64,000 bases of DNA. It comes from Cytophagaceae bacterium (GTDB lineage Bacteria > Bacteroidota > Bacteroidia > Cytophagales > Spirosomataceae). Where the stretch lies: positions 40,346 through 104,345 of the forward strand of contig CANFVE010000004.1 of NCBI GenBank assembly GCA_947450365.1, read 5' to 3'. Of the stretch, positions 17,311 through 26,009 are shown piece after piece. Under the pieces are notes generated by a model that saw only the letters and a program-made list of their open reading frames with translations, was not told where the DNA came from and ran no database searches. The position numbers were made by a program, and so were the translations under genes. Numbering within the stretch: the first letter of the stretch is position 1; every line of letters begins with the position of its first letter.

Positions 17311-19767
17311 ATGAAAAAGACTTTATCCATCAACATCGCCGGCATCGTTTTCCACATCGAGGAAGATGCATATGCCCAATTAGATTCCTACATTCAATCC
17401 ATTCATAGCTATTTTGAATCTTTTGAAGGGTCTAAAGAAATTATTGCCGACATCGAAGCGCGCATCGCCGAAAAATTCTGGAGCATCCGCGAACAAGAGA
17501 AAACAGAAGCCATCACCGAGGTACATGTGAAGGCCTTAATTGCCTCCCTCGGAACTATCGCAGATTTCCAAGAAGTGGAAATGGAGGAAGACAAAAAGGA
17601 AAATGCCCAGCAAACGAAGGCTTCTGCCAATTCCTCCGAAAAATTATTTAATCCAGCGAAACCTTTTCGTCGGGACATTTCCCGCAAACAAATCGGTGGT
17701 GTGGCAGCTGGCTTAGCTCATTATTTCAGTTTGGATCCGATTTGGATTCGCTTGATTTTATTGGTCGGATTTTTCGGTCTTTTACCCTTGTTACATGTAG
17801 GTAATTTTGTTTTCTGGGCCTACATTGTTTGTTGGATCGCCATTCCCGGGGAATTGAATTTAACGGAAGATAAATCTTATCGGAAATTTTACCGAGACCC
17901 TGAAAAAAAGGTAATTGGTGGGGTGATATCCGGTATTGCAGCCTATACGGGATGGGATGTGGGTTTATTGCGCGTCTTTGCAGTCATTTCCGCGATCTTT
18001 TTTGGTTCTGGCATCGTGGCTTATTTGGTGATTTTGGCCATTTCTCCAGAGGCTAAAACGCTGACGGATAAAATGGAAATGACGGGCGAACCGATTACGC
18101 TCGAAAATATCGAGAAAAATATCAAAGAAACGATTCAGCCGGATAAGGACGGAGAAACCTTTTTAACGCGCTTATTGCTTTTTCCTTTTCGCATTTTTAC
18201 GATTGTGTTTTCATGGGCCAAACCGGTCGTCAATGTATTCCGCTGGTTTTTCCAATATACATTTGGGATTGTGTTGGTGATCATCGCCTTGGCGTTGACC
18301 GTTGCGCTGGTGGCTTTAAGCACCGCTGGCTATTCAGGCATGGACCATGGTCAAATTTCCTTGGCCTTTGGAGAAGCGATTCCGATATTTTTACTGGTTC
18401 AAGATTTACCCGCTTGGTCAATCTGGGCTGCTTATTCGGCATTTATTCCGATGGTCGTAGGGATTGGGATTGGGGGCGTGTCCTTGTTGGCCAACCGCAA
18501 ATTTTACAACCGCAGTTATAAATACATTTCTACCACCATGGCTATTGTGGGTTGGATCGGACTTTTCGCTGCTTTTGCCTTTGTCGGTCGGAATTTCCAA
18601 CGCACCGCATCGGTCAATGTCGTCAAAGAAATTAGCGCAGATTCCACCTTGAATTTTCAGCTTAATCAAGTGTCCAATGAAAGCATATGGGAAAAATTAT
18701 TAGGGTCAAATGTACTCGCGGAGGAATTATTGGATGAGGATGAACAATATGATTATAACCGCGATGGATTTTCCCGTGCCCAAATTTCCATGGAAGGCTA
18801 TGACGGAAAAACAATTCAAGTGATTCAATTTGCGAAATCCAACGGAAGTTCTCGCATCGAAGCTGAAAATTATGCCAAAGGAATCCAATATGCATATCAG
18901 CAAAAAGGGCAACAAATTTTATTCGATACCCATTTTGGACTTAAAAATTTCAAATTCAGAAATCAACGGCTTCGCGTGAAAATTTTGGTACCCTATGGAA
19001 AGCCGTTTGGAATGTCTAAAAGTTTTGCACATTTTATCGATAACTTGATCGACGGAGGATATTTTAGTGATGATGAAGACTTGTTTGTCGGTTCGCAATG
19101 GACCTTCTCCGTGGAAAAAGGCTTAATTTGCCTGAATCGCTCACCGAAGGAGTTTGACGAACGTTCAGATGATAAAACTGATGAGGCCGTGATGAATCCT
19201 GAATTTGAAGTCACAAAAAGCCTAGCGGATTTCAACAGCATCGAAATGCCAAAATCCGAATCTGCATCGATTAAAATTATACAAGGACCATCCCAAATCA
19301 CCTTTAAATCAGAAAATGCGTCGATTAAAAATATCGGCAAAATCGCCAAAGGGTTTGACGATATCGTTAAGGTAGAAAAGGGGATTTTGAAATTTCCAGA
19401 TGTGCAAGCCGGCTTAGAAATCACGATTCAAACGCCTACCTTGTCCAAACTAGATTTAGGCGGAAATGCCAGAACAGAAGTACGTGGTTTTAGTTCTGAC
19501 CAATTATCTGTCGTTTTACATGGTTTTCATAGTTTGACCTTACAAGGAAATTCGAAAGTTTTGGCGGCCTCAGCCTTTGATTCATCTGAATTATTGGCTT
19601 CCGAGTGGGAGACTGAAAAGGCCCTTGTATCCATTGGAAATCAAGCAAAAATGGACATGAATGCCACGAAATCAATCCAAGGAATTAAGGGACCTACATC
19701 GGATGTAAACATTAAATCCAATCCGAATCTGGTGATTACATGGAAAGATTCGAAAGGAAAAAAATAA
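17311..19767 (+). CDS. Double PspC-domain membrane protein with C-terminal beta-helix (GIN-like) domain
   Basis: 818 residues. Residues 1-90 form a small alpha/beta domain (INIAGIVFHIEEDAYAQL; IADIEARIAEKFW) common at the start of Bacteroidota PspC proteins. Two PspC domains follow: ISRKQIGGVAAGLAHYFSLD (~120-180) and PEKKVIGGVISGIAAYTGWD (~193-250), each with a membrane segment. Further hydrophobic segments lie at about 300-345 and 365-430. The last ~200 residues (EFEVTKSLADFNSIEMP onward) look like a DUF2807/GIN head-to-tail beta domain related to the next gene product. PspC proteins act in envelope-stress sensing; the exact role here is unknown. PadR upstream and DUF2807 downstream suggest one regulated envelope module. 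Confidence 0.84.
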   Translation: MKKTLSINIAGIVFHIEEDAYAQLDSYIQSIHSYFESFEGSKEIIADIEARIAEKFWSIREQEKTEAITEVHVKALIASLGTIADFQEVEMEEDKKENAQQTKASANSSEKLFNPAKPFRRDISRKQIGGVAAGLAHYFSLDPIWIRLILLVGFFGLLPLLHVGNFVFWAYIVCWIAIPGELNLTEDKSYRKFYRDPEKKVIGGVISGIAAYTGWDVGLLRVFAVISAIFFGSGIVAYLVILAISPEAKTLTDKMEMTGEPITLENIEKNIKETIQPDKDGETFLTRLLLFPFRIFTIVFSWAKPVVNVFRWFFQYTFGIVLVIIALALTVALVALSTAGYSGMDHGQISLAFGEAIPIFLLVQDLPAWSIWAAYSAFIPMVVGIGIGGVSLLANRKFYNRSYKYISTTMAIVGWIGLFAAFAFVGRNFQRTASVNVVKEISADSTLNFQLNQVSNESIWEKLLGSNVLAEELLDEDEQYDYNRDGFSRAQISMEGYDGKTIQVIQFAKSNGSSRIEAENYAKGIQYAYQQKGQQILFDTHFGLKNFKFRNQRLRVKILVPYGKPFGMSKSFAHFIDNLIDGGYFSDDEDLFVGSQWTFSVEKGLICLNRSPKEFDERSDDKTDEAVMNPEFEVTKSLADFNSIEMPKSESASIKIIQGPSQITFKSENASIKNIGKIAKGFDDIVKVEKGILKFPDVQAGLEITIQTPTLSKLDLGGNARTEVRGFSSDQLSVVLHGFHSLTLQGNSKVLAASAFDSSELLASEWETEKALVSIGNQAKMDMNATKSIQGIKGPTSDVNIKSNPNLVITWKDSKGKK

Positions 19768-19823
19768 GTTGGTGCAACCAATTCCAACATTCAAACATCT
19801 ACGCTCCATTCAACCAACACATT

Positions 19824-20531
19824 ATGAAACGAATATTCTTATTGGGTCTTTTATTGTTCGCAACGGCCCCCCTTTTTCAAACATTTGCTGAAGAAGCCAC
19901 TCGAAAGTTCAAAGTCAATGCTTTTCGCGCGATTGAAGTAGGCGAAGCCTTCGAAATTTACATTCAAAAAGGCCCCGTTTGTTCGCTTACCGCCATGGGA
20001 GAGTCTGGTGATCTAAATGACATAGAAGTGACTTCAACCGGTTCCGTATTGCGCATCGAAAAAGATGTGAAATGGAGCTGGGGATTCTGGTCCAAAGACA
20101 AAAAAATAGTTTTAAAAATCACATTGCCGGAATTGAAAGACGCGGAGTTTTCGGGGGCGACAAAAGTATTTGTGAATGGTTTTACGAATGAGGAACAGAT
20201 GCGATTATCCTTTTCAGGTGCTTCCAAAGTTCAAATTGCTGAAATCAATGCGGATAAATTAATCTTAGAATTTTCTGGGGCTTCCAAGGCTGTACTGGCT
20301 GGCCGGGTAGGCAAATTGGAAATCGGCTGTTCGGGTGCAAGCAAAGTCGAGGCCCAAGATTTACTTTCCCGTGACGTGGATGTAGAGGCAAGTGGCGCCA
20401 GTAAAATTGAATTACACGTACAAAAGACCTTAAAAGTGGACGCAAGTGGCGCGAGTAAAATTACTTATCGAGGCCGACCAAGCATCAGCAAAGATCTTTC
20501 TGGAGCTTCTTTTGTTCAATCCGTGCCTTAA
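19824..20531 (+). CDS. Exported DUF2807 (GIN domain) beta-helix protein with SGASK repeats
   Basis: 235 residues. MKRIFLLGLLLFATAPLFQTFA is a signal peptide. The mature part is a right-handed beta-helix-type DUF2807 domain; the core shows a short motif recurring about every 20 residues: FSGATKV, FSGASKV, FSGASKA, CSGASKV, ASGASKI, ASGASKI and a last LSGASFV, consistent with one repeat per helix turn. The ATG at 19824 is chosen for the signal peptide; the frame extends back into the previous gene without a better start. It follows the PspC gene by 56 bases, and the two share fold similarity at their ends. Function unknown; a periplasmic or surface partner of the PspC protein is plausible. Confidence 0.85.
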   Translation: MKRIFLLGLLLFATAPLFQTFAEEATRKFKVNAFRAIEVGEAFEIYIQKGPVCSLTAMGESGDLNDIEVTSTGSVLRIEKDVKWSWGFWSKDKKIVLKITLPELKDAEFSGATKVFVNGFTNEEQMRLSFSGASKVQIAEINADKLILEFSGASKAVLAGRVGKLEIGCSGASKVEAQDLLSRDVDVEASGASKIELHVQKTLKVDASGASKITYRGRPSISKDLSGASFVQSVP

Positions 20532-21136
20532 GGATTTTTTTCTCCTGCCGGAATACGAATAGGGATTTCATTTTCCTTTGGGGGAACCGGACAAGTATAC
20601 GTAGAATTGTAGGCACAATAGGGGAAATAAGCCAAGTTAAAATCGATTAAAATTTGATTGTCTGATAGTTTAGTTAGGGGAAAATCCAAGTACCTACCGC
20701 CTCCATAGCTTTCTGTGGGGGCGGTTTTGTCTGTAAATGGGAGGAAAAAATCCCCATTTTCATGTTGGAATAAGGTTAATTCGATCGCCTTCCCATCAAT
20801 ATTTCCCTTAATTTTTCCAAATAAAATACTCTCCTCTTCCGTCCCATCATTCATTTTCATATGGACCTTTTTTATTTCTTCCGCTCGTTCGACTATAAAT
20901 TTAATCCGGTAGTTTTTTGAATAGGGGAAATAACTCAGCTGTTTAAAGGCGGATTTGTCCTTGATTGGCGAGTCTTCCGCTTGGGCGAAGTCAATGTCTT
21001 TTTGGGCGCGATCCTTGATAACTTGCAATGAATCAGCATCTTGCAGAGGAACAAATACACGTTTTTCCGGGATGCTCATGTAGATTATTGCGATTAACCC
21101 GAGTGCAATTATCAAGTACCATTTATTGAATTTCAT
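20528..21136 (-). CDS. DUF1684 domain protein, membrane-anchored
   Basis: 202 residues with one N-terminal hydrophobic segment (WYLIIALGLIAIIYMS), which anchors it or serves as a signal. The conserved DUF1684 core is visible: LSYFPYSKNYRIKFIVE, a GKIKGNIDGKAIELTLFQ strand pair, FLPFTDKTAPTESYGGGRYLD, DFNLAYFPYCAYNSTYTCP, and a final proline-rich PPKENEIPIRIPAGE. No enzymatic activity is established for the family. Its stop overlaps that of the convergent DUF2807 gene by four bases; its start faces ribE across 51 bases, and the ribE promoter overlaps its first codons. Confidence 0.85.
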   Translation of the reverse strand: MKFNKWYLIIALGLIAIIYMSIPEKRVFVPLQDADSLQVIKDRAQKDIDFAQAEDSPIKDKSAFKQLSYFPYSKNYRIKFIVERAEEIKKVHMKMNDGTEEESILFGKIKGNIDGKAIELTLFQHENGDFFLPFTDKTAPTESYGGGRYLDFPLTKLSDNQILIDFNLAYFPYCAYNSTYTCPVPPKENEIPIRIPAGEKNP

Positions 21137-21154
21137 GGGAATGGATTAATTTTG
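21125..21154 (+). promoter_or_regulatory. Promoter of ribE
   Basis: TAATTTTG at 21147-21154 matches TAnnTTTG. ATTG at 21125-21128, 18 bases upstream, is a weak -33 match. Start expected near 21160, giving a leader of roughly 28 bases before the ribE ATG at 21188. Confidence 0.45.
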
Positions 21155-21187
21155 TCTTTCAATCCGTAAAAATATAAAATAATTCAC

Positions 21188-21775
21188 ATGTTTACAGGAA
21201 TCGTGGAGGCTTTGGGAACGCTTGAAAAAAAGGAAATTCAAGCGACAAATGTGGATTTTTGGTTCTCCTGTCCCTTTACCCATGCATTGAAAATTGATCA
21301 ATCGCTGGCGCATAATGGGGTTTGTTTGACGGTTGTCGAAATCAAAGGAGAACAATACCGGGTGACCGCGATCGATGAAACCCTGAAAAAAACGAATTTA
21401 GGGGATTTGAAGATTGGGCAGGAGGTAAATTTAGAACGTTGCCTCGCCGCGAACGGTCGCTTCGATGGCCACATTGTGCAAGGGCATGTGGATGTAACGG
21501 GGATTTGTACGGAAATTATCAACCAAGACGGTTCTTGGCATTTTCATTTTTCCTATCCGGCAGAAAGCAAACATCTGACCGTAGAAAAAGGCTCTATTTG
21601 TGTGAATGGCACGAGCTTAACCGTGGTGGATTCCGGCCAACATAGCTTTTCCGTAGCGATTATTCCCTATACCTATGAACATACGGTATTTCACCAACTC
21701 CAAGAGGGTGATCGGGTAAATCTGGAATTTGATATTGTAGGGAAATACCTCCAAAAAATGATGGCAAATGCTTAA
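21188..21775 (+). CDS. ribE: Riboflavin synthase alpha chain
   Basis: 195 residues, the usual length. It has the duplicated lumazine-binding barrels: MFTGIVEALG opens the first, with SLAHNGVCLTVVE, and the second has DGHIVQGHVDVTG and GSICVNGTSLTVVD. The enzyme dismutates two 6,7-dimethyl-8-ribityllumazine molecules to riboflavin and a pyrimidine in the cytoplasm. It stands alone; no other rib gene is nearby and I see no FMN-riboswitch-like leader in the short upstream region. Its stop overlaps the argH stop by four bases. Confidence 0.95.
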   Translation: MFTGIVEALGTLEKKEIQATNVDFWFSCPFTHALKIDQSLAHNGVCLTVVEIKGEQYRVTAIDETLKKTNLGDLKIGQEVNLERCLAANGRFDGHIVQGHVDVTGICTEIINQDGSWHFHFSYPAESKHLTVEKGSICVNGTSLTVVDSGQHSFSVAIIPYTYEHTVFHQLQEGDRVNLEFDIVGKYLQKMMANA

Positions 21776-23112
21776 GCCAATAAAGCTTGAATGGCTTTAT
21801 TGACCCCTTCAAACCCAAATTTTGCCCATAAAGCATCTTTTTGAGCCTGAATCTCAGCTAATCCTAAATGACCGATACTCCCCAAATGGCTATGGGATAA
21901 CTCGCGCGAGCTCCCTTCGAAATCACCTGATTCGATTTTTTTGCCAACCATTTGATAGGCCTCCCGGAATGGAATGCCGGAAACCACTAATTTATTGACC
22001 TCCTCTACGGAAAATAATAAATCGTATTTGGCATCTTTCAATAAATCCTTTTTTACCTGCATATGGCTTACCAAATAGCTAGTCATGGATAGAAGATCCA
22101 AGATTTCCTCGATGGCAGGCATCAATAATTCTTTCGTTAATTGGAATTCCCGGTGGTAGCCGGAAGGAAGATTGCTGGTCAATAAGTGCATTTGCACCGG
22201 CAGTGCCTTTAATTTATTCGCTTTCCCGCGCAACAATTCCGCCACATCTGGATTTTTCTTGTGCGGCATAATGGAACTGCCTGTCGTTAATTCATTCGGT
22301 AATTCGATAAAGCCAAAGTTTTGTGAATTATACAAACAAACATCCATGGCCAATTTGCTCAGTGTAGCGGCGATTTGACTGATGGCGTTTAATACGTACA
22401 TTTCCGTTTTTCCCCGGGACATTTGCGCATTCACCACATTGACATGCGGATGTTCGAAACCTAATAATTCGGTCGTTAATGGACGATCCAACGGGAATGA
22501 TGAGCCATAGCCAGCGCCGGAACCTAATGGATTTTTATTGGCCAAACGAAACGCAGCTTCCAATAACTCCGCATCTTCCACCAAACTTTCTGCATAGGCC
22601 CCAAACCACAAGCCAAAAGATGAGGGCATCGCAATTTGCAAATGCGTATAACCGGGCAATAAATCGTTTTTATAGGCTTCACTTTTGGACAAAAGTACAT
22701 CGAATAAATCGCCGGTGGCTTTTGAAATCTCCTCGATTTTCGCCCGCATGAAAAGTTTTAAATCCACTAAAACCTGATCATTTCTCGAGCGCCCTGCATG
22801 AATTTTTTTGCCCATTTCCCCTAATTTTTGAGTAAGCAAAAATTCGATTTGCGAATGCACGTCTTCCATGCCCGCTTCAATGCTAAAATTTCCAGATTCA
22901 ATATCTGTTAAAATGCGTTTTAATTCCGTCTGTAAGGGCAATAATTCTTGTTTTGGCAAAAGTCCCACACGGGCTAACATCTCAATATGTGCCAATGAAC
23001 CCCAAACGTCATATTGAGCTAATTGCAAATCATATACAGGATCATTTCCGATCGTAAATGCTTCGATTTTCGCATCGGTTGTTTGATTTTCTTTTTGCCA
23101 AAGCTTTGCCAC
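21772..23112 (-). CDS. argH: Argininosuccinate lyase
   Basis: 446 residues, fumarase/aspartase superfamily. Signature GSSIMPHKKNPDVAELLRGKA is present near residue 285, plus EDVHSQIEFLLTQK and AGRSRNDQVLVDLKLFMR. It cleaves argininosuccinate to arginine and fumarate, the last step of arginine synthesis. It is the last gene of the argF'-argB-argE-argH operon, 12 bases after argE. Confidence 0.95.
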   Translation of the reverse strand: MAKLWQKENQTTDAKIEAFTIGNDPVYDLQLAQYDVWGSLAHIEMLARVGLLPKQELLPLQTELKRILTDIESGNFSIEAGMEDVHSQIEFLLTQKLGEMGKKIHAGRSRNDQVLVDLKLFMRAKIEEISKATGDLFDVLLSKSEAYKNDLLPGYTHLQIAMPSSFGLWFGAYAESLVEDAELLEAAFRLANKNPLGSGAGYGSSFPLDRPLTTELLGFEHPHVNVVNAQMSRGKTEMYVLNAISQIAATLSKLAMDVCLYNSQNFGFIELPNELTTGSSIMPHKKNPDVAELLRGKANKLKALPVQMHLLTSNLPSGYHREFQLTKELLMPAIEEILDLLSMTSYLVSHMQVKKDLLKDAKYDLLFSVEEVNKLVVSGIPFREAYQMVGKKIESGDFEGSSRELSHSHLGSIGHLGLAEIQAQKDALWAKFGFEGVNKAIQALLA

Positions 23113-23124
23113 AGGTCTACGATT

Positions 23125-24189
23125 TTAAAGGGTTAACAATTGTATGTACAAGTCTATGCCTTGTTTCAATTCATCTACATAAATAAATTCATCCGCCGTA
23201 TGAGATCTGCCCGAATGACCTGGCCCCATTTTGATGGAAGGGCAAGGTAATAGTGCCTGATCGGATAAGGTGGGGGAACCAAAGGTCCCTAAGCCTAATT
23301 TTTTAGCGGCCAAAACCACCGGGTGCTCGGGGTCGATTCGACTCGATTGAAGACGCATCGATCGTGGAACGAGTTTCGCCTCCACGATGCCTTGTAATTC
23401 GGCTAACACCTCCGCGAGGCTGTAAAGCTCATTGACTCGGCAATCAATCGTATAGGTACATGTATCTGGAACCACATTGTGTTGCTTGCCTGCTTGAATC
23501 ACTGTTACCGTCGTTTTGACGGGTCCTAATACGTCAGATATACGAGCGAAAGCATGTGCATTTATTTTTTGAATGTCGGCCACGGCGATATTGATGGCAT
23601 TAATTCCTTCATTTCGAGCGGCATGACCGGCTTTTCCGGTACAGGTGGCATCGATGACCATGAGCCCTTTTTCGGCAATGGCCACTTGGCAATCCGTCGG
23701 TTCTCCCACAATCGCCCAAGCAATTATTGGAAATTCATTTGAATGTAAAAGTGACTCGATCCCGCCTTTGCCTGAAATTTCCTCTTCGGCAGTCGCAGCA
23801 AGGATCAAATTAAAGGGCAAATCACGTTCCGCGTAGAAATGACAAAAAGCAGCGATTAAACAAACCAAACTGGCTCCTGCATCATTGCTTCCAAGACCGA
23901 TAATTTTACCTGCTTTTTCGGTGGCAATGAATGGATTTTCGGTCCAGGAATCATTGGCTTTCACGGTATCGTGATGTGAATTCAATAAAACAGTAGGCTT
24001 ATTCGAATCAAAATATTGATTTTTTGCCCAAATATTATTTCCCAACCGATGGGTTTGAATGCCTTTTTTAACTAAAAAATCGTGGATAATTAGGGCCGTT
24101 CCATCCTCTTCCTTGCTCAATGAAGGGCAGGCGATGAGGTCGCATAACAAAGCTTTCGCCTCCAAGAAAAGGGTTTCAGAAGAAATCAT
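23125..24189 (-). CDS. argE: M20 family deacylase, ArgE-type (acyl-citrulline/ornithine)
   Basis: 354 residues. Zinc-peptidase motifs: LLNSHHDTVKAND (metal-binding His/Asp), GSNDAGASLVCLIAA (bridging Asp), TAEEEISGKGG (catalytic Glu) and a late GPGHSGRSHTADEFI histidine. Because the operon carries an acyl-ornithine carbamoyltransferase, the physiological substrate is more likely N-acyl-citrulline than N-acetylornithine, as known for Xanthomonas. The ATG overlaps the argB stop by four bases. Confidence 0.88.
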   Translation of the reverse strand: MISSETLFLEAKALLCDLIACPSLSKEEDGTALIIHDFLVKKGIQTHRLGNNIWAKNQYFDSNKPTVLLNSHHDTVKANDSWTENPFIATEKAGKIIGLGSNDAGASLVCLIAAFCHFYAERDLPFNLILAATAEEEISGKGGIESLLHSNEFPIIAWAIVGEPTDCQVAIAEKGLMVIDATCTGKAGHAARNEGINAINIAVADIQKINAHAFARISDVLGPVKTTVTVIQAGKQHNVVPDTCTYTIDCRVNELYSLAEVLAELQGIVEAKLVPRSMRLQSSRIDPEHPVVLAAKKLGLGTFGSPTLSDQALLPCPSIKMGPGHSGRSHTADEFIYVDELKQGIDLYIQLLTL

Positions 24190-24971
24190 GGTAGGATGTT
24201 TGTTCCAAGGTTCTCATTCATTAAATGATCAGCTAAGCATAAACGAACCAAATGTACACCTTTTGAAATAGCTTTTAACGCATTTTCTAATTTGGGAATC
24301 ATTCCGGCAGTTACCGTGCCATTGGCTTTTAATTCATCGAAATAGCTCGCATTGATGCTTGGGATGACCGAATGATCATCCTGTGGATCACGTAATACGC
24401 CTGCTTTTTCAAAACAATACACCAAATTAACTTGGAAAAAATCGCTGAGTGCAATTGCAATGGCCTGGGCCATGGTATCTGCATTTGTATTGAGTAATTG
24501 GCCTGATTCATCTGCCGTAATGGGTGCAAAAATGGGGGCATAGCCTGCCTCGATTAATTGAGCTAAAGCCTTACCATCAACCTCTTCGATATCGCCTACG
24601 AAACCATAATCAACGGGAATTGGATTTCTTTTTTTCGCCCGCACTATGCCTCCATCAGGTCCTGAAAGACCCAAGGAAGTGCAACCTTCCGCTTGTAGGG
24701 CGGCCACAATGGATTTATTGATCCAACCCGCATAAACCATGGTCACGATTCGAAGACTAGGTTCATCGGTTACCCGCCGTCCATCGATCATTTTACTTTC
24801 GATTCCCATGTCTTTGGCAAGTTGGGTTGCGATTTTCCCGCCTCCGTGAATCAGGACTTTTGGTCCTTCCAGGCTTGCAAAAAGGCGCAAAAAATCAGCC
24901 AATGCCTTCGGATTATCGATGACATTGCCGCCAATTTTAATGACCTTCAATACGGGTTTGGTTGGGTTCAT
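24186..24971 (-). CDS. argB: N-acetyl(or succinyl)glutamate kinase
   Basis: 261 residues, amino-acid kinase family. LKVIKIGGNVI, VLIHGGGKIATQLAKDMG, RRVTDEPSLRIVTMVYAGWINK, and INADTMAQ-type NTNADTMAQAIAIAL are the substrate and ATP motifs. It phosphorylates the gamma-carboxylate of N-acylglutamate. There is no long N-terminal helix of the arginine-inhibited class. It starts one base after argF' ends and overlaps argE by four bases. If the operon uses succinylated intermediates (see argF'), the substrate would be N-succinylglutamate. Confidence 0.93.
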   Translation of the reverse strand: MNPTKPVLKVIKIGGNVIDNPKALADFLRLFASLEGPKVLIHGGGKIATQLAKDMGIESKMIDGRRVTDEPSLRIVTMVYAGWINKSIVAALQAEGCTSLGLSGPDGGIVRAKKRNPIPVDYGFVGDIEEVDGKALAQLIEAGYAPIFAPITADESGQLLNTNADTMAQAIAIALSDFFQVNLVYCFEKAGVLRDPQDDHSVIPSINASYFDELKANGTVTAGMIPKLENALKAISKGVHLVRLCLADHLMNENLGTNILP

Positions 24972-25946
24972 TTAAAATAAATAAGGACTTTCCGTTCTCA
25001 TCTGGGTTAGAAGCATTTCTTTGAGGACTACTTGGGCGGCCCAAACGCGATTTCCAGCTTGTTGGACCACAATGGAATGTTCCGAATCGAGAACGGCATC
25101 CTCCACAACCACGTTGCGTCGGACCGGCAAACAATGCATAAATTTTGCATTGTTCGTCCGTTTCATTTTGTCCATCGTCACCATCCAAGCAGGATCTGAA
25201 CTGAGAATTTTACCATATTCCTGGTAGGAAGACCAGTTTTTGGCATAGATAAAATCGGCGCCGTCGAAAGCTTCTGCCGGGTCGTAACAAATGTTGGCAT
25301 CTCCGGCAAATTCAGGAGCTAATTCATATCCTTTCGGATGTGCGATGGTAAAATCCACATCGGAGTGATTCATCCATTCGGCGAATGAATTCGGCACACA
25401 TTGCGGCAAAGCCTTCACGTGCGGTGCCCAGGTAAGGACCACTTTGGGTCTTGCCACAGTTTTATATTCGTGAATCGTAATTAAATCCGTGAGGGATTGC
25501 AAGGGATGTCGCGTGGCAGATTCCAAGCTAATGATCGGTTTGCCCGTATATTTCATGAATTGATTCAGGACCTTTTCTGAGTAATCTTCTTCCCGGTCCA
25601 ATAATCCAGGGAAACTACGGACGCCCACGATGTCACAATATTGCCCTATGACAGCGGCAGCCTCTGAAATGTGTTCGGCTTTATCGCCATTCATGATGAC
25701 CCCTTCGTTCATTTCGAGTTGCCAAGAATCCGCCCCTACATTCATGACCATGACCTCCAAGCCTAGGTTTTGGGCTGCTTTTTGCGTAGACAATCGGGTT
25801 CGCAAGCTTGAGTTGAAAAACAATAAACCGATGGTTTTGTGTTTGCCCAGGTGCTTATCCGAATGTGGCATTTTCTTCATCAATAAGGCCTCATTGACCA
25901 AATTCTGAATATTATACGCGTCTTTGATGGAGGTAAAATTCTGCAT
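24972..25946 (-). CDS. argF': N-acetyl/N-succinyl-ornithine carbamoyltransferase
   Basis: 324 residues from MQNFTSIKD; a TTG ten codons upstream is less likely because the promoter element lies within that extension. Carbamoyl-phosphate site: FFNSSLRTRLSTQ; second site MHCLPVRRNV; SATRHPLQSLTDL takes the HPxQ position. The GVIMNGDKAEHISEAA loop and ALPQCVPNSFAEW segment distinguish it from ordinary ornithine carbamoyltransferase and match the acyl-ornithine enzymes. The residue preceding EHI, which separates acetyl (Glu) from succinyl (Pro) users in characterised enzymes as I recall, is Ala here. First gene of the arginine operon. Confidence 0.91.
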   Translation of the reverse strand: MQNFTSIKDAYNIQNLVNEALLMKKMPHSDKHLGKHKTIGLLFFNSSLRTRLSTQKAAQNLGLEVMVMNVGADSWQLEMNEGVIMNGDKAEHISEAAAVIGQYCDIVGVRSFPGLLDREEDYSEKVLNQFMKYTGKPIISLESATRHPLQSLTDLITIHEYKTVARPKVVLTWAPHVKALPQCVPNSFAEWMNHSDVDFTIAHPKGYELAPEFAGDANICYDPAEAFDGADFIYAKNWSSYQEYGKILSSDPAWMVTMDKMKRTNNAKFMHCLPVRRNVVVEDAVLDSEHSIVVQQAGNRVWAAQVVLKEMLLTQMRTESPYLF

Positions 25947-25964
25947 GGAATTTAAATTTTGCAC

Positions 25965-25994
25965 CAAAATTACCAAATCTCACGCGAATGGAAA
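25965..25994 (-). promoter_or_regulatory. Promoter of the arginine operon
   Basis: On the minus strand, TAATTTTG (25972-25965) matches TAnnTTTG, with TTTC about 18 bases further upstream in place of TTTG. The start is expected near 25958, only about 12 bases before the argF' ATG. No obvious ArgR-type box is seen. Confidence 0.48.
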
Positions 25995-26009
25995 GGAAAT
26001 TCCGGGATT

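Noticed and set aside
20150..20520. DNA tandem repeat in the DUF2807 gene
   Set aside because: The repeats are protein-level turns (SGASK motif) with varied codons, not a nucleotide tandem array or CRISPR.
21121..21187. FMN riboswitch upstream of ribE
   Set aside because: The leader is about 28 bases, far too short, and no conserved RFN helices are visible.
22479..25908. Antisense open frames within the arginine operon
   Set aside because: All are shadows of conserved arg genes, with low-complexity composition and no plausible start signals.
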